Below are positions 1-7,825 of a stretch of 64,000 bases of DNA, in pieces; the first letter of the stretch is position 1, and every line of letters starts with the position of its first letter. Where the stretch lies: contig JBDXHU010000010.1 of NCBI GenBank assembly GCA_039989475.1, positions 496,001 through 560,000 of the forward strand, given 5' to 3'. Source of the DNA: JBDXHU01 sp039989475 (GTDB lineage: Bacteria > Pseudomonadota > Gammaproteobacteria > Pseudomonadales > Halieaceae). Under the pieces are notes generated by a model. That model saw only the letters and a list, made by a program, of their open reading frames with translations, did no database searches and was not told the DNA's origin. The translations under genes and the position numbers were made by a program.

Positions 1-52
1 AGCTGCCCTGAAAAACTACTATCTCATTGAAAAACATAAGAAATTACAAAAC

Positions 53-68
53 TGGCACGGCGGCTGCA
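53..68 (+). promoter_or_regulatory. sigma-54 (RpoN) promoter candidate for the torF-glnK-amtB-glnK unit
   Basis: The sequence TGGCACG-GCGG-CTGCA matches the consensus TGGCACR-N4-TTGCW with one mismatch. The invariant GG (54-55) and GC (66-67) are exactly 10 bp apart, as RpoN requires. It lies about 105 bp upstream of the porin start. glnK-amtB operons are classically NtrC/RpoN-controlled, so position and context agree. NtrC sites would lie further upstream, outside the window. Confidence 0.7.
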
Positions 69-172
69 AAGAGCTTGGCAGACTTTGTTTTTACCGCACC
101 CAATGCGCCCCGCGCGGGACAGGTGACTCAATTTCAACCAGCAAGAAACTCACTATCAGGAGACATGTAACC

Positions 173-904
173 ATGTTGAAAAAGACTTTGCTTTCTACTG
201 CCGCTGCAGCATCTGTGATGCTGGCCGGCGCCCCTCTCGCCAGTGCGGATGATGCCTGGTCTACCAGTGCCAATGTTGCGCTCACAACCGACTACAAGTT
301 TCGTGGTATTTCGCAGACAGATGAGTCAGCCGCAATTCAGGGTGGCTTCGACGTGAGTCACGAATCCGGTTTTTACATTGGCACCTGGGGCTCTTCCGTT
401 GATTTCGATAGCAATGACGGATACGACGGTAGCCTCGAACTGGACATCTACGCTGGCTTCGGTGGCAGCATTAATGATGACTGGAGTTACGATGTTGGTG
501 GCTTGTACTACGCCTATCCCGGCGACAATGGTGATGACGGTGACTTCTTTGAAGTATATGGCAGCATCAGCTGGAAGGACCTGAAAGCCGGTGTGAATTA
601 CTCCGATGATTACTACGCCGGGACCGATGAGGCCACCTACATCTATGCCGAGTACAGCTACGGCGGCCTGCCCTGGGAGCTGACGCTCGATCTGCACCTT
701 GGTTACCAGTTTCTGGAAGAAGACGGCGGTTTCCTGAGCAGTGATGAAGATGGCTATACCGATTACTCGGTCAGCATTTCACGCGACTTTGCCGGTTATA
801 ACTTCGCAGTTGCCTACACCGGTACTGATCTGGATGACGATGATCTCTTCGGCACAGATTGGGGTGATGGCGCTGTCATCGGCACCATTTCTGCAAGCTT
901 CTAA
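173..904 (+). CDS. TorF-family putative outer-membrane porin (TIGR02001/Gcw_chp type)
   Basis: A 243-residue secreted protein. Residues 1-25 form a signal peptide (Lys-Lys n-region, Ala/Leu core, cleavage after ALASA). The mature part is very acidic (Asp/Glu/Gly/Tyr-rich) with alternating hydrophobic and polar strands and ends in a terminal Phe, as outer-membrane beta-barrels do. It resembles the proteobacterial family TIGR02001, annotated TorF putative porin. AGGAGA at 158-163 supports the ATG at 173. It is the first gene before glnK-amtB, behind a sigma-54 promoter candidate, so I infer a role in uptake of a nitrogen compound across the outer membrane. The substrate is unknown. Confidence 0.8.
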   Translation: MLKKTLLSTAAAASVMLAGAPLASADDAWSTSANVALTTDYKFRGISQTDESAAIQGGFDVSHESGFYIGTWGSSVDFDSNDGYDGSLELDIYAGFGGSINDDWSYDVGGLYYAYPGDNGDDGDFFEVYGSISWKDLKAGVNYSDDYYAGTDEATYIYAEYSYGGLPWELTLDLHLGYQFLEEDGGFLSSDEDGYTDYSVSISRDFAGYNFAVAYTGTDLDDDDLFGTDWGDGAVIGTISASF

Positions 905-924
905 GCGACTGATAAACGTCTGAG

Positions 925-946
925 CCCGGCGGGTATGCCCGCCGGG
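925..946 (+). other. intercistronic hairpin between porin gene and glnK
   Basis: Perfect 9-bp inverted repeat CCCGGCGGG / CCCGCCGGG with a four-base loop (TATG). No T-run follows, so it is not a standard intrinsic terminator. Sitting between a highly expressed type of gene and a regulatory gene, it could be an mRNA processing or stability element that sets unequal expression. The function is inferred. Confidence 0.6.
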
Positions 947-964
947 ATGGATCTGGAGAAAGTT

Positions 965-1303
965 ATGAAACTAATAAAGGCTATTGTTAAGCCATTCAAA
1001 CTGGACGATGTGCGCGAGGCACTTTCTGAAATCGGTGTGCAGGGAATTACTGTCACCGAGGTCAAGGGCTTTGGGCGCCAGAAGGGGCACACTGAGCTGT
1101 ATCGGGGTGCGGAATACGTGGTGGATTTTCTGCCCAAGGTAATGATCGAGGTAGCAGTAGCAGACGACGCGGTGGAACCCACCCTGGAAGCGATTAGCAA
1201 GTCTGCCAATACCGGCAAGATCGGAGACGGCAAGATCTTTGTGTCCCCCCTGGAGCAGGTGATTCGAATTCGCACCGGTGAAACCGGCGAAGAAGCGATC
1301 TAG
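965..1303 (+). CDS. glnK: nitrogen regulatory PII protein GlnK (copy 1)
   Basis: A PII signal protein of 112 residues, the family's exact usual length. PII trimers sense 2-oxoglutarate and ATP/ADP and block AmtB when nitrogen is plentiful. Visible hallmarks are the T-loop with uridylylation Tyr51 (RGAEYVVDF) and the B-loop TGKIGDGKIFV at 83-93. An in-frame ATG at 935 exists, but it lies inside the intercistronic hairpin. The ATG at 965 has GGAGA just upstream and gives the family N-terminus MKLIKAIVKPFKL. It is followed 27 bp later by amtB. GlnB and GlnK are hard to separate by sequence; the link to amtB favours GlnK. Confidence 0.95.
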   Translation: MKLIKAIVKPFKLDDVREALSEIGVQGITVTEVKGFGRQKGHTELYRGAEYVVDFLPKVMIEVAVADDAVEPTLEAISKSANTGKIGDGKIFVSPLEQVIRIRTGETGEEAI

Positions 1304-1330
1304 CGAAGATAACAGAAGAGAGTAATTCCA

Positions 1331-2569
1331 ATGGAAGATCAAATTTTTCAACTAAGTTACGCGCTGGACACGTTTTATTTCCTCGTCTGTGGCGCTCTCG
1401 TTATGTGGATGGCCGCCGGCTTTGCGATGCTGGAAGCGGGTCTTGTTCGCGGTAAGAACACCACTGAAATCCTCACCAAGAACGTGGCGCTTTTCGCTAT
1501 CGCCTGCACCATGTACATGGTCTGTGGCTACGCGATCATGTACCCGGAATTGGGCTCCAGCATGCTGGCGGGCATTACCGGTGACGGTGTCGCCGGTGCA
1601 GATGAGCCGGCCACCTATGCACCCTCTGCGGACTTCTTTTTCCAGGTGGTGTTTGTTGCCACAGCCATGTCGATTGTCTCAGGTGCTGTTGCGGAGCGCA
1701 TGAAGCTATGGTCATTCCTCGCCTTCACGGTGGTCATGACCGGCTTTATCTATCCGATGGAAGGCAACTGGACCTGGGGCGGTGAAGCGGTCTTTGGCAT
1801 GTACACTCTTGGCGACCTCGGTTTCTCCGACTTCGCGGGCTCAGGCATCGTACATATGGCGGGTGCGTCTGCCGCACTGGCTGGTGTCATCCTGCTCGGT
1901 GCGCGAAAGGGTAAATACGGCCCCGATGGACAGGTCAACGCCATTCCTGGTGCCAACCTGCCACTGGCGACGCTGGGTACCTTCATCCTCTGGTTGGGCT
2001 GGTTCGGTTTCAACGGTGGCTCGGTACTCGCGACCGCCTCGGTTGAAAACGCCAACGCGGTTGCGGTGGTCTTCATGAATACCAATGCCGCTGCCTGCGG
2101 TGGCCTGATTGCGGCCCTGCTCACGGCGCGCCTGGTATTTGGCAAGGCCGACCTGACCATGTCCCTGAACGGTGCCCTGGCCGGACTGGTGGCAATTACG
2201 GCTGAGCCTTCAACCCCGACGGCACTGCAGGCGACCCTGTTCGGTGCTGCCGGTGGTGTGTTGGTCGTATTCGCCATCATCACCCTCGACAAGCTGAGGA
2301 TTGATGACCCGGTTGGTGCCATCTCAGTGCACGGCGTGGTGGGCTTGCTGGGTCTGCTGCTGGTGCCGGTCACCAATGGGGATTCCACCCTGCTCGGCCA
2401 GGTTGTCGGTGCACTCACTATATTCGTCTGGGTATTCGTCACCTCCCTGATTGTCTGGGGTGTCCTCAAAGCGGTCATGGGTATCCGCGTCAGTGACGAG
2501 GAAGAATACGAAGGCGTCGACCTCTCCGAGTGTGGCATGGAAGCCTATCCGGAGTTCTCGGTGAAGTAA
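1331..2569 (+). CDS. amtB: ammonium transporter AmtB
   Basis: A 412-residue Amt/Rh-family inner-membrane channel with about eleven hydrophobic segments. The two pore histidines are in HMAGASAALAG and HGVVGLLGLLLV, the twin-His arrangement that conducts ammonium. There is no cleavable leader as in E. coli AmtB; the protein starts with an acidic periplasmic MEDQIFQLSYALDTFYFL. The cytoplasmic tail (about residues 385-412) is acidic. GlnK copies on both sides fit the standard GlnK-AmtB gating partnership. A strong intrinsic terminator follows the gene. Confidence 0.96.
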   Translation: MEDQIFQLSYALDTFYFLVCGALVMWMAAGFAMLEAGLVRGKNTTEILTKNVALFAIACTMYMVCGYAIMYPELGSSMLAGITGDGVAGADEPATYAPSADFFFQVVFVATAMSIVSGAVAERMKLWSFLAFTVVMTGFIYPMEGNWTWGGEAVFGMYTLGDLGFSDFAGSGIVHMAGASAALAGVILLGARKGKYGPDGQVNAIPGANLPLATLGTFILWLGWFGFNGGSVLATASVENANAVAVVFMNTNAAACGGLIAALLTARLVFGKADLTMSLNGALAGLVAITAEPSTPTALQATLFGAAGGVLVVFAIITLDKLRIDDPVGAISVHGVVGLLGLLLVPVTNGDSTLLGQVVGALTIFVWVFVTSLIVWGVLKAVMGIRVSDEEEYEGVDLSECGMEAYPEFSVK

Positions 2570-2601
2570 TAAGTTTGCGGGCGCACTAACGTGCGTATCT
2601 T

Positions 2602-2629
2602 GGGGGGCCTTTTGGCCCCCCTTTTTTTT
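2602..2629 (+). terminator. intrinsic terminator after amtB
   Basis: Perfect 8-bp stem GGGGGGCC / GGCCCCCC with a TTTT loop, followed directly by eight T residues. It separates amtB from the second glnK, so glnK copy 2 probably relies on read-through or its own promoter in the 42-bp gap (a TATATA-like stretch is present at 2629-2635). Confidence 0.92.
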
Positions 2630-2671
2630 ATATATAGTGCATGACTCGCTCACTGCTTTGGAGTCAAAATA

Positions 2672-3010
2672 ATGAAAATGGTCACCGCGATCATCAAGCC
2701 ATTCAAACTCGACGACGTCCGCTCCGCCCTCTCAGAGATTGGCGTACAGGGTATTACCGCGACCGAGGTCAAGGGCTTTGGGCGCCAGAAGGGGCACACT
2801 GAGCTCTACCGTGGCGCTGAATACGTGGTCGACTTCCTGCCCAAGGTTAAACTGGAGATCGTGGTGGCTGACAGCCAGGTTGACGGTGCCATTGATGCCA
2901 TCGCCGGCGCCGCCAATACCGGCAAGATCGGTGACGGCAAGATTTTTGTGCAGGCCATGGAACAGGTTATTCGCATCCGCACCGGCGAAACCGGCGAAGA
3001 CGCCATCTAA
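2672..3010 (+). CDS. nitrogen regulatory PII protein GlnK/GlnB (copy 2)
   Basis: A second 112-residue PII protein, highly similar to the copy at 965 (same T-loop, Tyr51, B-loop TGKIGDGKIFV and C-terminus RIRTGETGE). Differences cluster at residues 60-80 (KLEIVVADSQVDGAIDA), which form part of the trimer surface. Start ATG at 2672 follows TTGGAG. The gene is isolated from amtB by a terminator, so expression may differ from copy 1. Whether it is functionally GlnB or GlnK cannot be told from the sequence. It is convergent with the HAD gene at 3071. Confidence 0.94.
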   Translation: MKMVTAIIKPFKLDDVRSALSEIGVQGITATEVKGFGRQKGHTELYRGAEYVVDFLPKVKLEIVVADSQVDGAIDAIAGAANTGKIGDGKIFVQAMEQVIRIRTGETGEDAI

Positions 3011-3070
3011 CCGGCTTTCCCGACCCCTGGCAGGCTGTGGCGATTGTTGCGCTCGCCTGCTTCTCCTGGC

Positions 3071-3808
3071 TTAAGACCGCACCACCTGGCGCTGCGCCGC
3101 GCGCCGGCCAATTCGCTCAATTGCCTGTGGTAACTGCTGCAGGGACGAAATTTCTTCATCCGCCGGCTCCCCGCCGGGCCAGTCCTGCCGACCGCCATTC
3201 ATCCAGATGGTATACATACCCAGGCGCTGGGCTCCGGCCACGTCGTGCTCAGGGTTGTCGCCGACGTGAATAATCTCGTGGCTGGCCGCACCGCTGGCCT
3301 GCATGCCAGCGTGAAACATGTCGGGTAGTGGCTTGCTGGCGTCGACCTGCTCGGCGGAGAAGGCAAAGTCAAAGTACTCGCCAATGTCGACCTTGTAGAC
3401 ATCGGCATTGCCATTGCTCAATGCTCCCAGGCTGAAGCGCTGGGCCAGTTCTTCCAATACTTCCAGTGCCCTTTCATAGGGCTCTACCTGGTGACGCACA
3501 TGCAAGAATGCCTCGAAAGCCTGCCGAGCCCCGGCCATGGCCAGGTCCTCGGCGTAGCCGCAGTGCAATTGAGCCTCGTACAGGGCCTGTACCCGCAGTT
3601 CACTGATCTGGTGGGCCAGCTCCGGGTGTAATTCATAGGCGCGAAAGCGAAACCGGCGCAGGCCCTCGGCGTCGAACTGGCGGGTGACCCGCTCCCGGTT
3701 TTCCTGCAGCCAGTGATACTGGGCTTGCTCGGCGCGCAAGAGCACCGGTTCGACATCCCACAGGGTGTTGTCCAGGTCAAAGGTAATGACCTTGATCGTG
3801 CTACTCAT
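3071..3808 (-). CDS. HAD-superfamily hydrolase (YigB-like)
   Basis: A 245-residue haloacid-dehalogenase-fold phosphatase. Motif I is ITFDLDNTLWD, with nucleophile Asp11 and acid Asp13. Motif II is SNGN; motif III/IV region is KPLPDMF and HVGDNPEHDVAGA. A helical cap domain (about 20-110) is typical of the YigB/FMN-phosphatase subfamily. The long reading frame extends upstream, but the ATG at 3808 gives the correct family start and overlaps the xerC stop by 8 bp, implying translational coupling. This is the last gene of the lptM-lysA-dapF-DUF484-xerC-HAD unit, the same order as in many gammaproteobacteria. Substrate unproven; FMN is the precedent for YigB. Confidence 0.9.
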   Translation of the reverse strand: MSSTIKVITFDLDNTLWDVEPVLLRAEQAQYHWLQENRERVTRQFDAEGLRRFRFRAYELHPELAHQISELRVQALYEAQLHCGYAEDLAMAGARQAFEAFLHVRHQVEPYERALEVLEELAQRFSLGALSNGNADVYKVDIGEYFDFAFSAEQVDASKPLPDMFHAGMQASGAASHEIIHVGDNPEHDVAGAQRLGMYTIWMNGGRQDWPGGEPADEEISSLQQLPQAIERIGRRAAQRQVVRS

Positions 3809-4721
3809 CCTCGTCCTGCTGATCGCTGCTGCGGCGCCGGGCCCGGGGGTGGGCATCGTCGTAAACCTTGGCCAGGTGCTGGAAGTCGAGATGGGTATAG
3901 ATCTGGGTTGTGGAAATGTTGGCGTGCCCCAGCAGTTCCTGCACCGCGCGCAGGTCACCACTGGACTCCAGCAGGTGACTGGCAAAGCTGTGGCGCAGCA
4001 TATGTGGGTGAATATCCTGGTGCATGCCGGTTTCACGGCCGCGCTTGCGCAAGCGTTCCTGGATATTGCGCACACTAATACGTTTGCCGCGGGTGCTGGT
4101 GAACATTGCCTTCTCCCCGGCGATTTCCGGCCGCACTGCCAGCCACGCACCCAGCGCCGTCATGGCCTGCTTGCCGATAGGCAGGCTGCGGGTCTTCTGC
4201 CCCTTGCCGGTCACAGTAACCAGCTTGCCGGGCAGGTCGATATCCGCCAGGTCCAGCCCGGCCAGCTCCGACAGTCGCAGGCCAGATGAGTAAAACAATT
4301 CCGCCATGGCCTGGTCACGCAGGTCCAGCGGCTTGCTGCCCTGCACAGTCAGGTACAACTCCACCTGGTCGGCGTCCAGGGTCTTGGGCAGGCGCTGCTT
4401 CTGTTTGGGTGCCTGGATGCCGCTGGCCGGGTTGTGGTGGGTTACGCCCTGGCGACTCAAGTAGCTATAGAGACTGCGGGTGGCGGAGAGCTGACGCTGT
4501 ATGGTCTTGCCCTGTTTGCCGCGGCGATGCAATTGGCTGACAAACTGACGCACGTGGCTGGGCTGGATATCGGTGGCGGTTGCCAGCTTCTGTTCCTCGC
4601 AGAAGGTCAGCAAGGTGGCCAGGTCACGACCGTAGTTGTTGAGTGTGTGGGGAGAATACTGGCGCACGTTGCGCAGGTATTCCAGGAAGTCCTGGATTTG
4701 CTGCGACAGCGGCGCACTCAT
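3801..4721 (-). CDS. xerC: site-specific tyrosine recombinase XerC
   Basis: A 306-residue tyrosine recombinase that with XerD resolves chromosome dimers at dif. All catalytic residues are present: Arg149 (SSGLRLSEL), Lys173 (TGKGQKTR), His240/Arg243 (HPHMLRHSF), His266 (LLGHANI) and nucleophile Tyr275 (IYTHLDF), at almost the same numbers as in E. coli XerC. The N-terminal SAM-like core-binding domain covers about 5-90. The location downstream of dapF-DUF484 is the canonical xerC context and rules out a phage integrase. Confidence 0.96.
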   Translation of the reverse strand: MSAPLSQQIQDFLEYLRNVRQYSPHTLNNYGRDLATLLTFCEEQKLATATDIQPSHVRQFVSQLHRRGKQGKTIQRQLSATRSLYSYLSRQGVTHHNPASGIQAPKQKQRLPKTLDADQVELYLTVQGSKPLDLRDQAMAELFYSSGLRLSELAGLDLADIDLPGKLVTVTGKGQKTRSLPIGKQAMTALGAWLAVRPEIAGEKAMFTSTRGKRISVRNIQERLRKRGRETGMHQDIHPHMLRHSFASHLLESSGDLRAVQELLGHANISTTQIYTHLDFQHLAKVYDDAHPRARRRSSDQQDEDE

Positions 4722-4737
4722 GGTGTTTACCGGGGGC

Positions 4738-5454
4738 TCAGGGTTGCTCGGCTGCCGTGCCGTTTTGCAGCCGTGGCAGCAGACGACTCAGCACGTCGCC
4801 AATATGTCCGAGAAACAAGGTGCCCATGTTCGAGGTGTAGTGGTTGGCGTCGCTGCTGCCCACTGCGATAAGCCCCAGCTCGCTGCCATTGGACAGGGGC
4901 ATAACCGCGGCCGATCCCACCTGGCCGGCCCTGGGGAACAGGTAGCCCAGCTCTTCGCCGCGCAGGGGCCCACACAGGGGCGTTTTGCTCTTCAGCAGCG
5001 CGCCGATTTCAATGCGCGCTTTCTCTGCCGACTCAACCCTGCAGCCCTCGCTGGACTGCCTGGGGTCGCCAAAGACTATCAGGCTGGCGTACTCGACATC
5101 GAAGTCCTCACGCATGCCGGTGCTGAAGGTTTGCGCCAGTTGCTCGAGGCTGGTCGCGTCGAGCAGGCCGAGAATCAATTTGCGCGTGAGCTCATACAGC
5201 TTGTCATTGTCACGGGCATTGGCGGTCAGGCTGTTGAGTCGCTTGCGCATATCCATATTGCGCTCGCGCAGTACACTTACCTGCTTCTCTACCAGCGATA
5301 CGGCGCTGCCTGAGCTGTGTGATATATGCAGATGGTCGAGCATGTCGGGATGGCGCTCAAAAAAGTCGACATGGTCTTTCAGATAGTCCCGAACTTGCTC
5401 GTCGCTGAGTTCGGGGACAGGTTCTTTTTCCGCTTTCTTGCTGTCTGCCGTCAA
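4738..5454 (-). CDS. DUF484 family protein (YigA-like, GAF-type fold)
   Basis: A 238-residue cytoplasmic protein of the DUF484 family, always found between dapF and xerC in this group. The N-terminal part (about 20-85) is charged and helical with a coiled-coil look (DYLKDHVDFFERHPDML, SLVEKQVSVLRERN). The rest resembles a GAF-like sensory domain. The start is the TTG at 5454, which overlaps the dapF stop (TTGA), so translation is probably coupled. No catalytic motif is seen; the biochemical role is unknown. Confidence 0.88.
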   Translation of the reverse strand: MTADSKKAEKEPVPELSDEQVRDYLKDHVDFFERHPDMLDHLHISHSSGSAVSLVEKQVSVLRERNMDMRKRLNSLTANARDNDKLYELTRKLILGLLDATSLEQLAQTFSTGMREDFDVEYASLIVFGDPRQSSEGCRVESAEKARIEIGALLKSKTPLCGPLRGEELGYLFPRAGQVGSAAVMPLSNGSELGLIAVGSSDANHYTSNMGTLFLGHIGDVLSRLLPRLQNGTAAEQP

Positions 5455-6281
5455 AGTTGTATGCTCCCCTCGTATACCGTCGTCGCCGGTCCTGTCATGA
5501 TAACCGGATGGCTTTCACCAGCCCAAGCGATTTCCAGTTCTCCGCCAGTTAGCTTTACCGTTACCTTTTCTTCCAGCAGGCCCTGCAGGCGACCTGCGAC
5601 CACAGCGGCGCAGGCACCGCTGCCGCAGGCCTGTGTTTCGCCGACACCGCGCTCGAATACGCGCAACTTGATCTCAGTGGGGGACAGCAGCTGCATGAAA
5701 CCGGCGTTCACCTGCTCGGGAAAATCGGGGTGCTGCTCAATCACTGGGCCCAACTCGGCCACCGGGGCTGTATCCACGTCATCGACCAGGGTCACAGCAT
5801 GTGGGTTGCCCATGGAGACGGCGCTAATCTGCAGGCTCTGGTCAGCCACCATTAGAGGGTAGCTCGCCGCCTGGGATGTGGCCTTGAAGGGAATCTCTGC
5901 CGGTATAAGTTCCGGCACACCCATATTGACTTCCACCAGCTGGTCCTCGCGAACCTGCAGTTGCATCTGGCCGGCGCTGGTCTCCACCACAATACGGTCG
6001 TGGCTGGTCAGTCGCTGTTCGCGCACAAATTGGGCAAAGCAGCGGGCGCCATTGCCACACTGTTCGACTTCGCGACCATCGGCGTTATAGATGCGGTAGC
6101 GGAAATCTACATCCGGGTGCTGCGGTGGCTCTACCACAAGAACCTGGTCACAGCCGACACCGCGGCGCCGGTCTGCCAGTTTGCGTATATGGCCGGCACG
6201 CAGATTACAGCGCTGGCTGATCAAGTCGATGACCACGAAGTCATTCCCCAGCCCGTGCATCTTGGTGAACTTCAATCGCAT
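5451..6281 (-). CDS. dapF: diaminopimelate epimerase DapF
   Basis: A 276-residue PLP-independent epimerase converting LL- to meso-diaminopimelate for peptidoglycan and lysine. The two catalytic cysteines are Cys75 (EQCGNGARCFA) and Cys219 (ETQACGSGACA). The N-terminal MHGLGNDFVVID is a family signature. Its ATG shares one base with the lysA stop (TGATG), showing tight coupling to the next step of the pathway. Confidence 0.97.
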   Translation of the reverse strand: MRLKFTKMHGLGNDFVVIDLISQRCNLRAGHIRKLADRRRGVGCDQVLVVEPPQHPDVDFRYRIYNADGREVEQCGNGARCFAQFVREQRLTSHDRIVVETSAGQMQLQVREDQLVEVNMGVPELIPAEIPFKATSQAASYPLMVADQSLQISAVSMGNPHAVTLVDDVDTAPVAELGPVIEQHPDFPEQVNAGFMQLLSPTEIKLRVFERGVGETQACGSGACAAVVAGRLQGLLEEKVTVKLTGGELEIAWAGESHPVIMTGPATTVYEGSIQL

Positions 6282-7549
6282 CAGGAATTGCTCCCCGCAG
6301 TTGCGGGCAATATCGATTCACCGCGGATCACATCCTCCACCGACTCGCGCTCGCGCACCAGGTGGGCGCGGTCGCCGTCGACCAGGATCTCTGCAGCGCG
6401 ACCACGGGTGTTGTAGTTGGAGCTCATGGCGAAGCCATAGGCGCCGGCTCCCATGACCGCCAGCAGGTCACCGGTTTCTATAGCCAGTTGTCGCTGTTTG
6501 CCGAGAAAGTCGCCGGTCTCGCAGACCGGACCGACCACGTCGTAGGTACGGCTGGCCTGCCCGGGGCGTTGCTGCACCGGGCGAATATCCAGCCAGGCCT
6601 GGTACAGCGCCGGTCGCAACATGTCGTTCATGGCGGCATCAACGATGGCGAAATTGACTGCCTCGTTGCTCTTCAGGTAGTCGACCCGGGTCAATAGCAC
6701 CCCGGCATTGGCGCTGATAGAACGACCGGGTTCAAACAGCAAGGTCAGCGGCCTGGCGCCCACCGCTGCGCGAATGGCGCCGATATAGTCGCTGACTGGT
6801 GGCGGCTCCTCGTCCTGGTAGCGCACGCCCAGTCCACCACCGAGGTCGAGGTGACGTATGACAATACCTGCTTCCTGTAGCTGGTCTATAAGATCCAGCA
6901 GGTGCTGCAGCGCATCAATGAAGGGGCTGATCTCGGTCAGCTGGGAGCCGATATGGCAATCCACACCCACTATCTCGACGTGCGGCAGGCTGGCGGCACG
7001 CAGATAAACCTGTAGCGCACCATCAGTGGCGATGCCGAATTTGTTCTCCCGCAGACCGGTGGAGATGTAGGGGTGGGTGCCGGCATCCACGTCCGGGTTA
7101 ACCCTCACCGAGATCCTGGCGGTGACGCCGATCTCGGCCGCAATACCGGCCAGAACCTCCAGTTCCTGCTCCGACTCGATATTGAAGCAGTGGATGCCCA
7201 GCTCAAGTGCGCGGCGCATTTCTCCGGGCTTCTTGGCGACGCCGGAGAACACCACCCTGGCAGGGTCGCCACCGGCGGCGATTACGCGCTGCAGTTCACC
7301 ACCGGAAACAATGTCAAAGCCCGCACCCAGCTGTGCCAGGACATTCAGTATCGCCAGGTTGGAACTGGACTTAACCGCGTAGCAGACCAGGTGGTCGCAG
7401 CCCTGTAGTGCATCGGTATAGGCGCGGAAATTCCGCTCCAGGCTGGCGCGGGAGTAGACATAGGCAGGCGTATCGAACTGCTCGGCAAGGGCCGTCAAAG
7501 GCAGCTCCTCGGCAAATAGCGTGCCACCGCGGTAGTCAAAGTCACTCAT
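6281..7549 (-). CDS. lysA: diaminopimelate decarboxylase LysA
   Basis: A 422-residue fold-III PLP enzyme making L-lysine from meso-DAP. PLP-binding Lys60 is in CYAVKSSSN, followed by HIGSQL (200), the phosphate-binding GGGLGVRY (237), EPGRSISANAG (273) and catalytic CETGDFLG (Cys343). The open frame runs 86 codons further upstream, but that extension is out of family and crosses lptM. The ATG at 7549 gives the family-like start MSDFDYRGGTLFAE. It acts with DapF just downstream. Confidence 0.96.
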   Translation of the reverse strand: MSDFDYRGGTLFAEELPLTALAEQFDTPAYVYSRASLERNFRAYTDALQGCDHLVCYAVKSSSNLAILNVLAQLGAGFDIVSGGELQRVIAAGGDPARVVFSGVAKKPGEMRRALELGIHCFNIESEQELEVLAGIAAEIGVTARISVRVNPDVDAGTHPYISTGLRENKFGIATDGALQVYLRAASLPHVEIVGVDCHIGSQLTEISPFIDALQHLLDLIDQLQEAGIVIRHLDLGGGLGVRYQDEEPPPVSDYIGAIRAAVGARPLTLLFEPGRSISANAGVLLTRVDYLKSNEAVNFAIVDAAMNDMLRPALYQAWLDIRPVQQRPGQASRTYDVVGPVCETGDFLGKQRQLAIETGDLLAVMGAGAYGFAMSSNYNTRGRAAEILVDGDRAHLVRERESVEDVIRGESILPATAGSNS

Positions 7550-7557
7550 TGTGTGGA

Positions 7558-7716
7558 TTATTTCCCAGTGCCTTGTTCGACTGGTGCCGGCGCCGGCGGG
7601 TCCTGTGGTATATATAAACCGCCTTTCTGCCCGCAGCCACCGAGGCCGAGTAGCAACAGCAGCAGGCCAAGGCACAGGGCCTGGGGTGCAGGGGCAGTAT
7701 GTGGTGATCGATGCAC
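7558..7716 (-). CDS. lptM: small lipoprotein LptM (YifL-like)
   Basis: A 52-residue lipoprotein. The signal peptide has a long Leu run ending in lipobox LGGC (Cys28), then GQKGGLYIPQDPPAPAPVEQG; G-x-KGxLYxP after the Cys is the LptM/YifL hallmark. LptM stabilises the LptD/LptE lipopolysaccharide translocon in E. coli. I choose the GTG at 7716 because GGAAG lies 6 bp upstream. The ATG at 7746 would overlap the TATAAT -10 element. It sits 8 bp before lysA, the conserved lppL-lysA arrangement. Confidence 0.85.
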   Translation of the reverse strand: MHRSPHTAPAPQALCLGLLLLLLGLGGCGQKGGLYIPQDPPAPAPVEQGTGK

Positions 7717-7744
7717 GAGCAGCTTCCGTGATGCTTTGAGCGGC

Positions 7745-7750
7745 ATTATA
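7745..7750 (-). promoter_or_regulatory. -10 element (TATAAT) for the lptM-lysA-dapF operon
   Basis: A perfect TATAAT on the minus strand would start transcription near 7737, giving a 20-nt leader with the GGAAG ribosome site before the GTG of lptM. No convincing -35 hexamer is found at 16-18 bp, so the promoter would need an activator or be weak. Confidence 0.45.
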
Positions 7751-7825
7751 GCGGTGCCACGGTAAGCAGGCGAGCCACAATGGAATTGGTGCAATGAGGT
7801 GCCGCAAGCAGTAGGGGAGACAGCT

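Noticed and set aside
1750..2538. Minus-strand 262-codon frame opposite amtB
   Set aside because: Ser/Thr/Pro/Arg-rich shadow of a GC-rich membrane-protein gene; no motif or ribosome site.
3801..4721. Phage or integron integrase
   Set aside because: Catalytic residues and gene context (dapF-DUF484-xerC) identify chromosomal XerC; no att sites or phage genes are seen.
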